NCBI GenBank assembly: GCA_028583415.1
Contig: CM053275.1
Coordinates: 82,150,805 to 82,214,804, forward strand
Length of the DNA stretch: 64,000 nt
Origin: Protea cynaroides
Lineage: Eukaryota; Streptophyta; Magnoliopsida; Proteales; Proteaceae
Reading direction: 5' to 3'
This document shows, piece by piece, positions 1 to 11,935 of this stretch; within the stretch, counting starts at the first letter, position 1, and each line of letters starts with the position of its first letter. A model generated the notes under the pieces. The model did not search any database. It had not been told where the DNA came from and saw only the letters and a list, made by a program, of their open reading frames with translations. Made by a program: the position numbers and the translations under genes.

Positions 1-329
1 CATTTCTAGCTGAACAAAGTCCTACTGGTGTGGACAACAAAGGAAGAGAGATGAGTAAAAATTTAAGTTTTGACTACGACCTCGAGGTAGTTTTCGATGG
101 GTCCTACAACAAGGTCACAGACTGGAATCTACATGGATGCATAGGTCATGGAATTATCTTCGAAATGAGACCAGAATTGCTCAATTCTAATATCAAGTGA
201 AGAAGATATGGTCATTTTAGTAGGATGATACGTACAAGGGAGGTTTTTTGGAATTTATCATAAATAATCCCAGGGGTTTTCATGCAAATTATCGTAAGTT
301 GGATTGATTGAATTTCAAATCATCATATC

Positions 330-880
330 TTGATCATCCGACATCTGAATCATATGGTTTAAGTACCAATATTCCTTATTTTCAGTCTTTTTCAAAGTGG
401 ACATGAAGAATTCCTGTAGAGGCCATCGATGGGTCCCATGCAAGCTTGCATGCAGAATTATCGATAGAACTTCATTTCTTCATATCATGGTTGTTCTACG
501 TCCGATTCAGATGATTCAAAGTCCATTATTCCTCATTTTTTGTGTTCTGTAAAGTGGACGTGAAAAATGTGGGACAGAGATCTCTGAAGAGTCTCATGCA
601 AAATTACATATTAAAAGGAACATTTAATCTTTAAAAATTCATATTTTGGTCACCCCACATCCAAATCAGTTGATTTCAGTTTCATTATTCCTCATTTTTA
701 GTGCTCTACAAAGTGGACGTGAAGGATTTTAGGCAGAGGTCTCCGAAGCATCCCATGCAGAGTCGTTAGCCGAATTATAGTAAAATGGTCTGTTTAAACT
801 TCAGAAATTCATCTCATTTTTAGTGTTCTACTAAGTGAACGTGGAAAATTTGGGGTAGAGGCTGTCGAAAAATTCCATGC
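330..880 (+). repeat. Diverged direct repeats of roughly 160 bp inside the LTR-like block
   Basis: The phrase 'ttcctcatttt..gtgttct..aaagtggacgtgaa' followed by 'agaggtct..gaag..tcccatgc' recurs about every 160 bp (near 370, 530, 695 and 820). Copies are strongly diverged with small indels. A related phrase about aching-to-identical ('ttcataacttctgg...ccaaattgagtgattcat') occurs at 17680-17790, so this motif is dispersed in the genome. Confidence 0.5.
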
Positions 881-3117
881 GGAATGGTGACGGAAATGGC
901 CTATGAAATGATAGAGAGAGAAAAAACAAATTTTGGCCTAACCCAGCTCAACCCAACTCAGTCAACTCATGTCGGTCCAACTCAGTCAAAGTAGTCCGGA
1001 CCAAGTCAATTGAGTCGTGTACCTATGCATATATTGTATATAGTATAGTATAGTATATATATATTATAGTGCATATGCATATCATATTACATTATATATA
1101 TAAAGGTATGTATCCATATATATGTATGGAAATAAATACAACATCGAGTCGTAGGGTTCTAGGCAAAATTAGGAGAAAGATTGAGAAAAGCTAGAGAAGA
1201 AATTAAGAAGTAAAGATTAAGAATGGCAAGAAAAGAGATTGAGAGAATAAAAGGAAGAAAAAAGCTTAACCGAATAGATTGAGAGGGAGAAAGAAAGAAA
1301 TGAAAAAGGAAATAAATCTGAGATTGGAGAAAGGAATATGGAAAGGTGAGAAAGGAAAGAAAGAGGGAAGATACCAAGGGATGCTAGGTGTCACCAAAAC
1401 CAACAAAGTATTGGGTCGGTGAGAAAAGTAAGGGGCTGGTGTCAGTTTCTTAGGATGGAAATAATAGAAAGATTCATAGATCCGAATATAGATGGAGATC
1501 CATAAATCTAAGAGGAAATCAGAGTGAAGAAAAAAAAGAAAAAAAAAAAGAAGAAAAATCTGAGAGAAATCGAGACGAAGAGGGTGAGATCGAGAGAGAG
1601 GGAGACGGAGTGAGACAAAGAGAGAGTGATAGAGAGTATCGGTTTTGGGGAGTGAGAGAGAGATGGAGTGGAGAAAAGAAATGGAAGATTGAAAGGAGAG
1701 AAGCAGAGAGAAGGAGAGGAGGAGAGAGGCGGTGAGGTAAGTTAGTTTAGTTTTTTCTGTTTTTTTTTTTCTTTTGGTTTTGCAGCACCCCAACACCCTT
1801 CATCCATCCTCGACACCTAGCATAACATCTGGTTTAGCCAAATCCACTACACCTGTTCCATCCATGGCCTTTACACCTGAACCCAGCCACCGACCTACTA
1901 GACTACATTACCCTCTTTTGAACCTGCTGCAACTTCTTCATATCCCACCTCATCATCCTCAAAACCCAGCCACACCTGGCAACCCCACGATGAACCCACT
2001 GCCCACCATCTGTTGTGCTATTAAACACTATCCCAACCCCTTTACCATTTACCTTGCTGTAGCTACCACTCACCCGAATCGATTTCCTCTCCGCTGACTC
2101 AAACATGTCACCCCTACTGCCCAACACCCGTATGCACCTACTCACACCACCTGGCCTCACCCAGCTAAGCCACCATAGCCACACACTACCACTTGCTACC
2201 CAATCAACTCACCTTGCAACTTCTTCATTACCCAACCAAAACCAACCGAGCTTTCCTAATTAGAATCTCTCTACTGAACTGTTGAGCCCATCTGATTTTG
2301 AGTTCTTGATGTGATGAAAACATTGTCATAGGCTTTGAATTTTTTATGGTATAGCCGTTGATTTTGAGAATTTCATGCAAATAAAATAAGGCCATCAATC
2401 TTGAATTTCATGAAAATAAAATATAACCAGTTGATTTAGAATTTCAATGTGAAGAAAATATGGTTTTTTTTTTAATTTGGATCTTTTGATGAGTTGAAAA
2501 TCGAGCCATTGATCTAGAATTCTGATCATATGATGATATGAAATATGAGTCGTTGGATGACTTAGATGATGTGATGATATGAAATTGAGTCATAGGATGT
2601 TAAATTGATTTTGATCATTTGATGATATTACTTGTGAGCCATCGATCTTGAATTTTATGTGATTTAAAGCAGTGAACGATTGGATTCTATGTTGATATGT
2701 ATACCGTCTTCATGCTTACATGATTCTTGTTGTTTTAGATTGTGACACATGCACATTGTTATGTTGGATTGTTTATACATGTTACACATGCACACTACCA
2801 TGTCGGAGTGTTTATACATGCTATCTTTGGATACATTGCTATATTTGGATGCTTACATGATATACACTGCAATGATTGGAGATACACTTTTATAAATCTT
2901 AAAGCACATAGCAATTAGGGAAAGTAAAAAACCCTAAGATGGAAAGAACACGATGATTAGGGCAAGAAATTCAAAAATTGTAAAGACCAAAATAATTTGG
3001 GTAGAAAACCCTAGAATTAGAAAGAACAAAGCAATTAGAATAAAAAACCCTAAAAATAAAAATCACAATGAAAAGGGATAGGAAACCCTAGAAACCTAAA
3101 AATGAAAACAACAAAAA

Positions 3118-3560
3118 TGGTAGGAGTTTAGATCTCATCCCTAGATCCTATTGACAAAAATAGAAAGAATTTGACACACATCTCAAATCTGAATGATAGG
3201 AATTTAAGTCTCATCCCTAGATCCTATTTACAAAAATGATAGGAGATTAGGTCTCATCCCTAGATCCTATTAACAAAGATGGTAGGCGTTTAGGTCTCAT
3301 CCCTAGATCCGATTAACAAAATTTGAATGATAGGAATTTAGGTCTCATCCCTAGATCCTATTGACAAAAATAAAAAGAATTTGATATACATCCCAAATCT
3401 GAATGATAGGAATTTAGGTCTCATCCCTAAATCCTATTGATAAAAATAGAAAGAATTTGGTACACATCCCAAATTTGAAAAATGGTAGGAATTTAGGTCT
3501 CATCCCTAGATCCTATTGACAAAAATGATAGGAATTTGATACACATTCTAAATATGACTC
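3118..3560 (+). repeat. Minisatellite with core GTCTCATCCCTAGATCCTAT
   Basis: The core occurs about seven times (near 3130, 3209, 3251, 3293, 3342, 3418 and 3498), each usually preceded by GATAGGA(A/G)TTTAG and followed by TGACAAAAAT. Spacing alternates between about 42 bp and about 77 bp. The longer period contains an extra segment (AGAAAGAATTTGATACACATC plus CCAAATCTGAAT, with variants). This is a higher-order tandem repeat formed by loss or gain of one half-unit. It lies inside the LTR-like block. Confidence 0.8.
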
Positions 3561-4329
3561 TCACAATCCTTTCGAACTACGTCATACCTGATTTCTAGGG
3601 CACACTCTAGAATACATAGGCAATTTGGGAGTCCCAAATACGGTACAAAGTCACCCATCAACCATCCATCCAGCATAAACTTCAACTTGAACAAAGAATC
3701 TAATTGAAGCACATGCATAAATCAATTCCATAATCTTTAATCACACAACCCATTTCGAACTACGTTTTGGACTTGATTTCCAGGATTGAAATACGTAGGC
3801 AGTTTGAGATGTTTTACACGTCTCAGATTCAGTCCAAGATCGAACCATCATTTGGTCCGATTCACTGTATAGTACTGTACTCATTGCTTGTTTATTTGTT
3901 TTAAAACATGATTGGCTGAACCCTAGGTTAGAATAACTTAGCAACTTGGTTTAGGACATCCCCATTGAATCCTAGTCATCCAGTTGACCAAGCACAGTCA
4001 AAATTAAAATTTAAAGAAAGTTTAGGAGACTGATATTGATCGGGCAGTTTGGGTGCCTACCACCTTCCCATAACTGTATCTTGAATACTTATCCGATTTC
4101 TTGCAGACCAAAGAATTGATACATTGAGTTATGAGTCAATAAAAGTCTTACCTTAGGGTGAGGCTATATTTTTAGAGGTCCTAGACCTTAATCTAGGTGG
4201 CGACTCCAACAGATTCATTGATCTTCATTGATGCATACGGATATTTTTTATCCAGAGGAGGATCACGATTTCTCATTATCCTCACAATGGAAAGATCGGG
4301 TTAGTAGAGTGCAGGTCTTACATTGGTCA

Positions 4330-4625
4330 CATAAGAGATTTGGTGTGGATTGATATGGTCTTAGGTTCTTTTAATTTATAAGCCAGTTTTTAGGGATGAT
4401 TTTTCTTAAGATTTGTACCACTAGTATCAAAGCAGCCATTATTCAGATTCTACCCTTGCAACTGAAGGGACGACAATCCCATATAAGCCTTGTGGGGTTA
4501 ATTTTACGTTGGTCCCAATATGGTCATTGGTTTCATCACCCCTTTTTTTGGGTTTAGGGGACCCTCGCCTTATAAGTTGGTTTTTAAGGGCGAATTCTCC
4601 CAAGGTTGGTATCAGATTTGATATT
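4330..4625 (+). repeat. LTR-end-like sequence with two degraded tRNA-Met primer-site motifs
   Basis: Two copies of a similar phrase ('ttataag..(a/t)gtttttaggg.(c)ga(a)tt(t/c)t') are each followed by a degraded match to TGGTATCAGAGC: TAGTATCAAAGC at 4422-4433 and TTGGTATCAGATT at 4606-4618. This is the arrangement expected at an LTR/PBS junction of a retrotransposon, here twice and decayed. It directly abuts the left arm of the pararetrovirus element. No boundaries could be fixed. Confidence 0.4.
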
Positions 4626-4970
4626 TTGTGATCCAATCCTCTATTAGTAAAAACACATATTGATCCCATCAATACGTGTCTTTCCGGATCTCTAAAATCC
4701 AATTTGAATTTGGTGATGTTACAAAGTTGGAGTGGATTTCTTAAAATTGTCCAAGGACCACTTTTTATTTCTCAATTTTTGTTGGACTACTTGTTTAGGA
4801 CAACCTTCTTTTGGCAAAGTTTACAAAAACTCTCTACGTGTTTCTTTACCTTGTTTGTTTGTGATTGTGACACATACTTATGGTGTTGAGTTTACGTAAA
4901 CTTTTTTACATAACCTGTCACCCTTTATTTGATGACTATTGGTCAGAACTGGGGGATCGTCGGAACCAGT

Positions 4971-4982
4971 GCTCTGATACCA
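4971..4982 (-). promoter_or_regulatory. Viral primer-binding site, tRNA-Met type (left arm)
   Basis: The minus strand reads TGGTATCAGAGC, an exact match to the 12-base complement of the 3' end of plant initiator tRNA-Met, which primes minus-strand synthesis in caulimovirids. It lies downstream of the leader ORF on the same strand. Confidence 0.75.
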
Positions 4983-5835
4983 GGTTTAACGTAGTGTTTT
5001 CCTTGCCCTATTCAACTCCTGTGGTGAATGGATCCACTGGGTCTTCTTGCCTAATTTTTCCAATGTTTTATTCAACTGCTACAAAGATGCCTTTTAAATT
5101 TTTATCAAAATCACAGAATAAATTATCTCGTGCCCTAGATAGGTGACGAAAGCAGTAGGATCTAGCATTTCCAACTTCTAGGTAAACTTTTGCATGACAC
5201 TCGTTTATGTGGTCATGCAACTGCGCAAGGTCGGTTAGTTAATTTCTCGACTTCTTGCGCATATAGGGTTTTCTAGGTTTGTTTTCATTGCGATATGGTC
5301 CTCTTTTTCTTCGAGGTTTCTTCTATTGATACTTTATTTTTGAGGTCGGAGGTTCCTAATCAGAAGCTACCTAGGGAATCTCTAGGAAAGAGGATGTTAA
5401 CTCAAGCTCTGTATTAAGCTGCTGATTTACAGTAATTTCTAAACTTACCGGAGAGTGGTGTATTTGCTTATCAACTACTTCTTCAGCTACTACAATATCA
5501 TTCATGAAGTAAATAAAAGACAAAATTGAGTCCTAATTGAGACCACCGACACAATAATCTAGAGATTATCGACGTCCTCCGTAAAATGGCTCTTCTTGCC
5601 TACGCCCTCTATGACCTACTGTTTAACGGACTTTTTGGTGAAGAGTTAAGGACATATCTCTCATTTGGATCGTGTATAGGCTAACTCTCTCTCACTTTTA
5701 CATATCTCAGAATGATAGCAGGAAGCAAAAGGAAAGATAAAACTATGAAGACAAAATGCTAGAAGAGGTAGAACATAAGCAAAACAAGATTTTCTTTACT
5801 ATACACACTTTGATTACATCTGGAGAGGAGGGTTC

Positions 5836-5843
5836 ATTTTATA
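5836..5843 (-). promoter_or_regulatory. Viral TATA box (left arm, reads leftward)
   Basis: The minus strand reads TATAAAAT in the context GCCTATAAAATGAACCC. The same position of the right arm reads TATAAAAC. The preserved spacing to the leader and primer-binding site in both arms supports this as the pregenomic RNA promoter. It would drive transcription toward position 1. Confidence 0.6.
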
Positions 5844-6203
5844 GGCAAACGACCCTTGTCTTACATGGCTTAAAATTTTTTAAAATCGGACATCAAAATG
5901 TCTTTAAAATTATTTAAACACATAAGGAGTCGGACACTTGTAAAGGTGGTAGCAATAATATATATGATGATATGGACATACATTATAATGGACTACTAAA
6001 GACAAACAAAAGCAAAAAGACACAAGGTTCTTCTCATAGCCACGTAGCTTCGTGAAGATTCTTGGAGTTTCTTCAATCTGTGTCAGCACCGTCAAAGTTA
6101 TCATAAGGGTGTAACACGTCATCATTTAGTAATAATCCTTCGAGCCAGTTTCTAAATTATTCTGGTTTCTTCCAACTTTAGTTTAAATAAAAACAAAACT
6201 GAA

Positions 6204-6479
6204 ATGTCACTTTCAGAAACAAATAAAAAGAAAACACTTTCTTTTTGCCCCCATTATGGTAACAAAGGAGAAAATTATCTCCATCTTATCCATAGAACGG
6301 ACAAAACACAACACGTGTCTTTATTAACCAACACCATAGATATAATCCAATATCTACATAATAAAATAAATCTGATTAACACTGAAATTAGATTTATTAA
6401 GCGAAATATTGAACCTAAAAAAGTAGTTCAAGAAAAACTGGTCAGATTATTATCAGCCATAGAATTAATCGAGCAATAA
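6204..6479 (+). CDS. Small caulimovirid ORF, 91 aa, function unknown
   Basis: This uninterrupted 91-codon frame is the first ORF of the viral coding region. It starts about 25 bp after the left inverted arm ends. The N-terminal third contains CPHYGNKGENYLHLI; the C-terminal two thirds are rich in Ile, Leu, Asn and Lys and could be helical. I do not recognise a family. Position suggests one of the small 5' ORFs of caulimovirids (virion-associated or unknown). It is one of the few viral frames here without a stop, but it is short enough for that to be chance. Confidence 0.5.
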   Translation: MSLSETNKKKTLSFCPHYGNKGENYLHLIHRTDKTQHVSLLTNTIDIIQYLHNKINLINTEIRFIKRNIEPKKVVQEKLVRLLSAIELIEQ

Positions 6480-6533
6480 ATTATTAAAAGAAGATAAAAT
6501 ATCTCTAAAATTAACTTGAGTATATGTTGAAAA

Positions 6534-8058
6534 TGACCAACACAGACACCCAAGGAGAAAGTATCATAACTTCACCTATGGTCACAACCAGTCATCCTAT
6601 GGATCCAAGTATTCCACCAAAACAAAGTGTCTTTGACACTGTGTGAAACGCGATAGAAGGAGGTGAAGCTATAGTTGATGTAAATAACATCCGAGCAAAC
6701 CCTGGGAACCTAAGTCGGGTTCCAATAAGCTCAAACAAGTATCAACCTTTAGTTATACAAAACTTAGATCCGGTTTTAGAAAAAGGTCATTACTTGAATA
6801 TAGATTGTGTCAAAAATTAAGAAAAGAGTATTGACAAATAGAATCAATCTATGAGATTAGTCATAACAATGCATTCGATAATATCATTAAGTGATACTTA
6901 TGATTATGTTATGGCTACTTTACAAAGATAGGTCTAGAAATTATGGATGATTATACAGGTCCAACCAGAATTTTAGGCAAAAATTAAAAAACTATTTTCT
7001 TGCAAAGAAAGCGACCTAGCTACTAAATTCAAGATCCAAGATTTCTTTACAGATTAATAAAAAGAGGATTTTTTTAGGATACTCATCAGATAAATACTCT
7101 GATAAACATAGGAACGCCCAGAGTAATCTGGTAAACCTACAGATTTGTGATATTTCTAGCTTTGAAAACTTTAACTGCGAATATAGAGATTATTATTATT
7201 AGTTGTCCCTTTTAGAACAATAATTTTAGAATGAAGTATTCTTTAGAAAATTATCTTATTTCTGGGGTAAATTAGCAGAAGAATGTTTCAACAAAGATCT
7301 GAAAAAAGATTGATATCTAATAGTCTTGGCGGTAGAATACAGACAGTAAAAAATTGTCTAAAAGATTATTGCACCAAACAAATTACTTTGAACAAAGCAA
7401 GATCATTCACACAACGATTGTCCTATTGTGGTGAAATTTCTAACATTCTGGAAAACTATGGATGTTATCCATAAAAGACAAAACAGAAAAATAAATTCTA
7501 TCATAAGAAAAAACCTTCTTTCAAAAAGAAAAAATGGATTAAAAGAAAATTTAATCCTAAAAAACCTCTTAAACCAAATAGGAAGTATGTGGTTAGGAAA
7601 ACCACCCTGTCCATCAAAAAATCTAAGAAGGATTGTAAGTGTTGGATTTGTCAAAAAGCCATTTAGTCTACAACTGTCCAAAAAAGAAAGGATCAAAGGC
7701 CAAGGCTCTCGTAAAGAGTTTACAAATAGATGATGAATATGAAATCTATTTTGTAAATGATTTGGAAGGAATAGATTTAAATGATATTCTTTATGAGATT
7801 GATTATGAAGAATATTCAAAAAATGATGATCAAATATCAGAGATATCGATCGATTCAGCAATAGAAGACATGATAGCTGATATTGATATTGATCAGATTC
7901 GGATAAATATGATCAGGATGGAACCTAAAGAAAGAGAATCCATTCGTATCAGAGATATTCAAGGGGAAACTCTTGAAATTGATGAAGAAGAATTAGAGAA
8001 AATTCTTCAAAAGAAATTACCCAAGCTAGAGTCGAGACAAGAATACTCGGTAAATTAG
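6534..8058 (+). pseudogene. Caulimovirid coat protein region with zinc knuckle, broken
   Basis: A reading starts with ATG at 6534 and carries an early in-frame TGA (near 6642), then more stops. The middle (6860-7480) shifts frame repeatedly. From about 7480 a very Lys/Arg-rich stretch leads into a CCHC knuckle near 7635-7685: the CWIC half is in one frame and the H-x4-C half (HLVYNC, followed by PKKK) in another, so a small indel splits the knuckle. 7639-8058 is then open and encodes an acidic Asp/Glu/Ile-rich tail. A basic region plus CX2CX4HX4C is the hallmark of caulimovirid capsid proteins. Whether the 6534 ORF is separate from or fused to the capsid cannot be told from this decayed copy. 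Confidence 0.65.
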
Positions 8059-8059
8059 A

Positions 8060-9003
8060 AAGAAAAATTAAAGTCTACTTTCTCTACAAAATCGACTAGA
8101 GTATTTGAAAGAGTCATTGAAAATACTCAAGCGACAGGTAATGAAAATGACATAGTTGAAATTTCTATCTTGACAAAATCTAAAATAGACAAGATAAGGA
8201 AGAAATACCCTGATAAGCATTATATCCATTTGGGATCAAATATCCTTAATAGGATTATTTCGAAGAGGAATTGATACTACAGTACTATGTGGATAGTAAA
8301 CTCTAGAGCAGATGCTATCATCGGAGGAATCCAATCAAACCTAGCTAACCAATTTGTTAGTTTTAGGATTATATCAGATTTCTGGATTTCATTTAATGAT
8401 AATAACATAGAAAAGGTTTTTCAATTGAGAATACAATTAGAAAGTATTTTTATGAAAGCAGTTGATAGTAAACCATTGGAGGATCAGTGAGAAGCAATCC
8501 AGATTATATGTGGAGTCGTAAAACGTAAACATAGTTTAGTCAATAGAGATGTAACAGAATTATTAGAACCCAATCCTACGGGAAGAGAAATAGTTCCAAA
8601 GTTAGTCTCTTGGAAAGATTTGAAAATACCAAAGAAATGATTATTGAAAGACCTTGCAGAATCATCAACTGATAAATATCGAAAGTCTACAATCATAGCT
8701 TCAGGAGAAAAATTATATATTGATAATGGAGGTCTTGTAGAAAATCATTCGGAAGAAAAGAATGATAAGCATCCAATGATCCAAGATCAGGATAGTAATT
8801 CAATATCATCATCATCATCATCTCGAAAGATCACAAGATACAAGGATATTAGATTGTCAATCTTTGAAGAAAAAAAAGCTTCAGAGAAAATAACCTTAGC
8901 AATGTTAAGCTGTCAAAAGTCTAATGAAATGACTTTTGAAAAATACATTTACACATGTTTGAAACAATCTAGGCCAAACACAGAAGATGTTCTCATAAAA
9001 TAA
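8060..9003 (+). pseudogene. Caulimovirid movement protein (30K superfamily), frameshifted
   Basis: Around 8190-8290 the frames give YIHLGS and then, after a frameshift, GLFRRGIDTTV. This is the beta-strand core seen in 30K-type movement proteins of caulimovirids. The next frame (8287-8490) continues with the expected Asn-Leu / Phe-x-Phe segment and ends in SKPLEDQ before a TGA. 8644-9003 is open and probably the C-terminal part; it is hydrophilic with a serine run (about 8808-8823). The protein would modify plasmodesmata for cell-to-cell spread. It lies between capsid and protease, which is unlike CaMV (movement protein first) and like cavemo/solendoviruses. Confidence 0.62.
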
Positions 9004-9099
9004 GTTATAGAGAGTCTTGGAGAAAAGGACTCTAGAGCCTACAAAGGGCTTACTATGAAGTCCTCAAGAAAGAGAAAATACGATTAGAAAGTAGTAAGA

Positions 9100-11260
9100 T
9101 GAATGTTTTATATGTTAGAGCTTTATTTAGCTTTTCAGGCTTTCATCCTTATACTCTTGATGCATTTGTAGATACTGGTACGACGTTTTTATTTGCCAAA
9201 ACAAAGGCACTGCCTCAACATATATAGAAACACACATCGTCTCCATTAAAGGTAACATGACAGATACCTCAAAAATTGTCCTCAACTTTGAAGCTAAAAA
9301 TGTTCCCGTATCTTTTGAAGGAGGTTTCTTTTGTATAGAACGCCTCATCCAAATGGATAGTCTTGAGAAAGATATTATTCTAGGCAGCATAAGGATTACA
9401 TTGCTCCAAACACTCAAGGGTATCCGAATCCAAAGCTTAAAACAACTGTTAAAATATGTATGAAGGGATTTAAACCTATACCCTTAAAGGAAAAAGTGTT
9501 TGTCATTGAGCCAGAACCACTCTTAGTAAACACTTAAGCTGGCGGTCTATTTGGCAAGATGAAATCTCTTACCAAGATAGACATGGGTGGCTACAATCTG
9601 GTCGAGCTGCAATAGGCTTAACCACAAGTAGTTGGCGCTCTCTTTCAGACTCGTTTGATTTTTCGGAGGGGAAGGAGATCCTTATTTCCACCACTTCTGA
9701 ATTCATTTTCGACGACGACGATTCTTCAAGAGACTAGGACAAAGAGGAACCAGAACTAGAAAATGGCACATTGTTCCCTGAAACACTGGAAAATGATGAA
9801 ACATAGTTAAAACAAATCATGGAACAACATCAGAAGTTAACATCACCTACTAATACAGTACATGAGGTAACAATAGACGATATTAAAACCAAAATATCAG
9901 AAAATTTTAGTGAAGATCCACTAAAACTATGGGATAAATCAGGAGTTTATGCTGAAATAAAACTCAAAAATCCTGATGAAATTATAACCAATAAAAATAT
10001 GATTTATAGTCTTGTTGATGTGAAAGAATTCAAGAAGCAAATAGAAGAACTTCTTGACAAAGGGTTAATCAAACTCTGAAAGTTTACATACGTCACCAGC
10101 ATTCTTGGTTCGAAACTATGCTGAACAAAAGCATAGAAAGACAAGAATAGTCACCAATTTTAAACGCCTAAACATAGCCACTGTTTTTTATGGATATAAG
10201 ACTCCAAATAAGGAATCCTTATGTTGAGTATATAAGATAACAATTATTTTTTAAAATTTGATTATAAATCTGGATACTGGTAAATTAAAATGCAACCAGC
10301 ATCCATCCCACTAACAACTTTTAGTGCCTTACAAGGACACTATGAATAGTTAGTTATGCCATTTAGATTGTGTAACGCTCCACAGATTTTTCAAAGACGT
10401 ATAGATAATATATTTCAAAAATGTCAAAAGTATTATCTTGTTTATATTGATGATATATTAGTTTTTTCAAAATCAAAAGAAGAACATCCTTTTATATCTA
10501 AAATATGTCACCGATGAGTTTATAAAACATAGAATAATAATTTCTGAAAAGAAATGTGAATTTCTAAAAAATGAAATAGAATTTCTTATTTTAACTATTT
10601 TTAGTGAAAAAATCCAATTGCAAAATCATATTGTTGAAAAAATCAATGATTTTTCAGATGTTAAACAATTGTAAAGATTTTTGAAAATTTTGAATTATGG
10701 TGAAAATTTTATCAAAAATTTTACAAAATTAAGAAAACCTCTTCAAGAAAAATTAAAGAAAAATAAATTTCTTGGGATGAAAAAGATTTAAAGTATATTA
10801 TAGAATTGAAAAAGCTATGTAATAATTTATCAAAATTAGTATTACCACAACTATATAAAAACTAATTTTGGAGACTGATGCTTCTAATACTGCATGGGTA
10901 ACCTGCTTAAAACAGGCAAATACTGACCCGATGACTTCAAAATCAATTAAAGAAATTTGTGGTTATGGTAGTGGAACATTTAAAGAAGTTGAATTAAATT
11001 ATCATATTAATGAAAAAAAAATTAGTTAGTAAAAATACAATTAAGAAGTTTTAACTTTTTGTAAAACCCCAAAGGATTTATCCTTCGAACTGATTCAAAA
11101 TGTTTACCTAGTTTTTTAAAAATAATCTGGATAAATGTCAGAGTCAATCATGATTGTTAAGATGACAATTATGGTTTCAAATGTATCAATTGACATTGAA
11201 GTTATTAAAATTGACAAAAATATTATTACAAATATCCTAACCAGAGATATCAGAATCAAT
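9100..11260 (+). pseudogene. Caulimovirid polymerase: protease, reverse transcriptase, RNase H, broken
   Basis: Domains in order: aspartic protease with FVDTGTT near 9165-9190; a hydrophilic, Asp/Glu-rich linker (about 9650-9810); an open segment 9819-10079 ending in the reverse transcriptase entry (EELLDKGLIKL); palm motifs with LVYIDDILVFSKS near 10437-10475; and RNase H from about 10868 (LETDASNTAWV) to about 11240 (NILTRD). Stops and shifts occur throughout, for example TGA at 10077 and several between 10080 and 10440. The enzyme would copy pregenomic RNA into DNA; this copy cannot make it. No integrase domain follows. Confidence 0.8.
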
Positions 11261-11464
11261 ATGATGTAGGGAAGCAACGACAAGCTTATTCCAGTTTCAA
11301 AAAGACTTCTGGAAGAAATTTTCAAGGAGACAGAAAAAATAAGACTTTTCATCGAAGCAAAAGGTAAAGAAACCCTAGCTGAGTCCTCTCCTGTTAAAAA
11401 GATAAAACTTGATCCTAGAAGTGTTGAAAAACCTCAAGATTCGAAAAAAAAAACAGATATCCGA

Positions 11465-11911
11465 TTGAAAAGTGTCCAGACCAGACCAAGCCAAAATCAA
11501 ACTTTGTTAGAGTCTAGAAATCCGACCAAAGGAGCAAGAATGAACCCTATTGCTTCTTGTTTTATCTACCATGTTCCAACTCACTTCGTGAACTATTGTC
11601 TTAAGCAAAAGGCATCCTCTTCGGAAAATGAGAAGATGGAAAGTACAGCGATCACGAAGGATAAATTACCCTTGCAGGGAAGTCATAAAGAGGTGTATCC
11701 CGAAACGGATTCAGATAGAACAGAAACAACATCATTCTATGATCCTGGATTATCCGACCATACAGCAGAATTAATTCAGAATCTCTGGACTGTATTACGT
11801 GAAAATAAATGTAAGGCCACTAGGAAAGTCATCTCTCAACTGACAGACTACATCTTTCACCTCCAACAGCAGGGGGAAGATAAAAAAAAATTACATTTGG
11901 TGATTTTCTAA
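11465..11911 (+). CDS. Open segment downstream of viral RNase H, 148 aa, unknown
   Basis: This is open for 148 codons between the RNase H and the last ORF. It is hydrophilic with many Ser, Thr, Lys and Glu. It contains a possible zinc-ligand cluster (CFIYHVPTHFVNYCLK) about residues 36-51, then an acidic stretch and a helical-looking C-terminus with LWTVLRENKCKATRK. The upstream frame is open for some further codons (from about 11400), so it may be the C-terminal part of the polymerase polyprotein rather than its own gene. I do not recognise a family. Confidence 0.45.
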   Translation: MKSVQTRPSQNQTLLESRNPTKGARMNPIASCFIYHVPTHFVNYCLKQKASSSENEKMESTAITKDKLPLQGSHKEVYPETDSDRTETTSFYDPGLSDHTAELIQNLWTVLRENKCKATRKVISQLTDYIFHLQQQGEDKKKLHLVIF

Positions 11912-11935
11912 AATAACTTGAGACTCATCAAAGAA

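Larger units (their letters stand above)
1..4300 (+). mobile_element. Decayed LTR-retrotransposon sequence, probably a large Ty3 (Tat/Ogre-like) LTR
   Basis: No intact gene is visible here. The stretch is built from several direct-repeat blocks, an AT-rich block with TATA-like runs (about 1025-1110), a long purine-rich tract (about 1140-1740), a pyrimidine/C-rich block (1780-2250) and a conserved tail. The tail has the phrase TCCTAGACCTTAATCTAGG followed by TGGCGACTCC at 4198-4207, which I associate with the 3' end and primer-site region of large plant Ty3/Tat LTRs. The + orientation follows from that tail. No element boundary or target-site duplication could be fixed, and the left end may lie outside the window. 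Assignment is inference from sequence style, not from coding domains. The open frames inside it are products of the skewed composition. Confidence 0.45.
4625..6180 (-). repeat. Left inverted arm of the endogenous pararetrovirus
   Basis: Read on the minus strand this is the viral 3' region: the last bases of the final ORF (about 6125-6180), TATA box, leader, a small conserved ORF and the primer-binding site, ending near 4625. Compared with the right arm it is about 90% identical by eye with short indels. The right arm has a 22 bp internal duplication (around 13963-13996, 'gtccctagacaattttggg') that this arm lacks. The arm points away from the viral coding region, so the two viral promoters face outward. 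Confidence 0.85.

Noticed and set aside
1266..1796. 176-codon minus-strand open frame
   Set aside because: It lies on the complement of a purine-rich GAGA tract. The Ser/Leu/Phe-rich product is a composition artefact inside LTR-like DNA.
1774..2184. Pro/His-rich open frames on both strands
   Set aside because: C-rich low-complexity part of the LTR-like block; no motif, and overlapping frames on opposite strands.
3118..3560. CRISPR-like array
   Set aside because: Spacers between the repeats are themselves repeats of two lengths, and the context is a plant LTR.
4971..4982. tRNA-Met gene fragment
   Set aside because: Only the 12-base complement of the tRNA 3' end is present, in a viral leader; it is a primer-binding site.
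5910..6125. 71-codon minus-strand frame, also present at 12599-12820 on the plus strand
   Set aside because: The similarity simply reflects the inverted repeat. The region is viral promoter, and the Tyr/Cys/His-rich product has no features.
7403..7861. 152-codon minus-strand frame
   Set aside because: Antisense of the Lys-rich capsid region; the Phe/Leu/Ile-rich product is a shadow.
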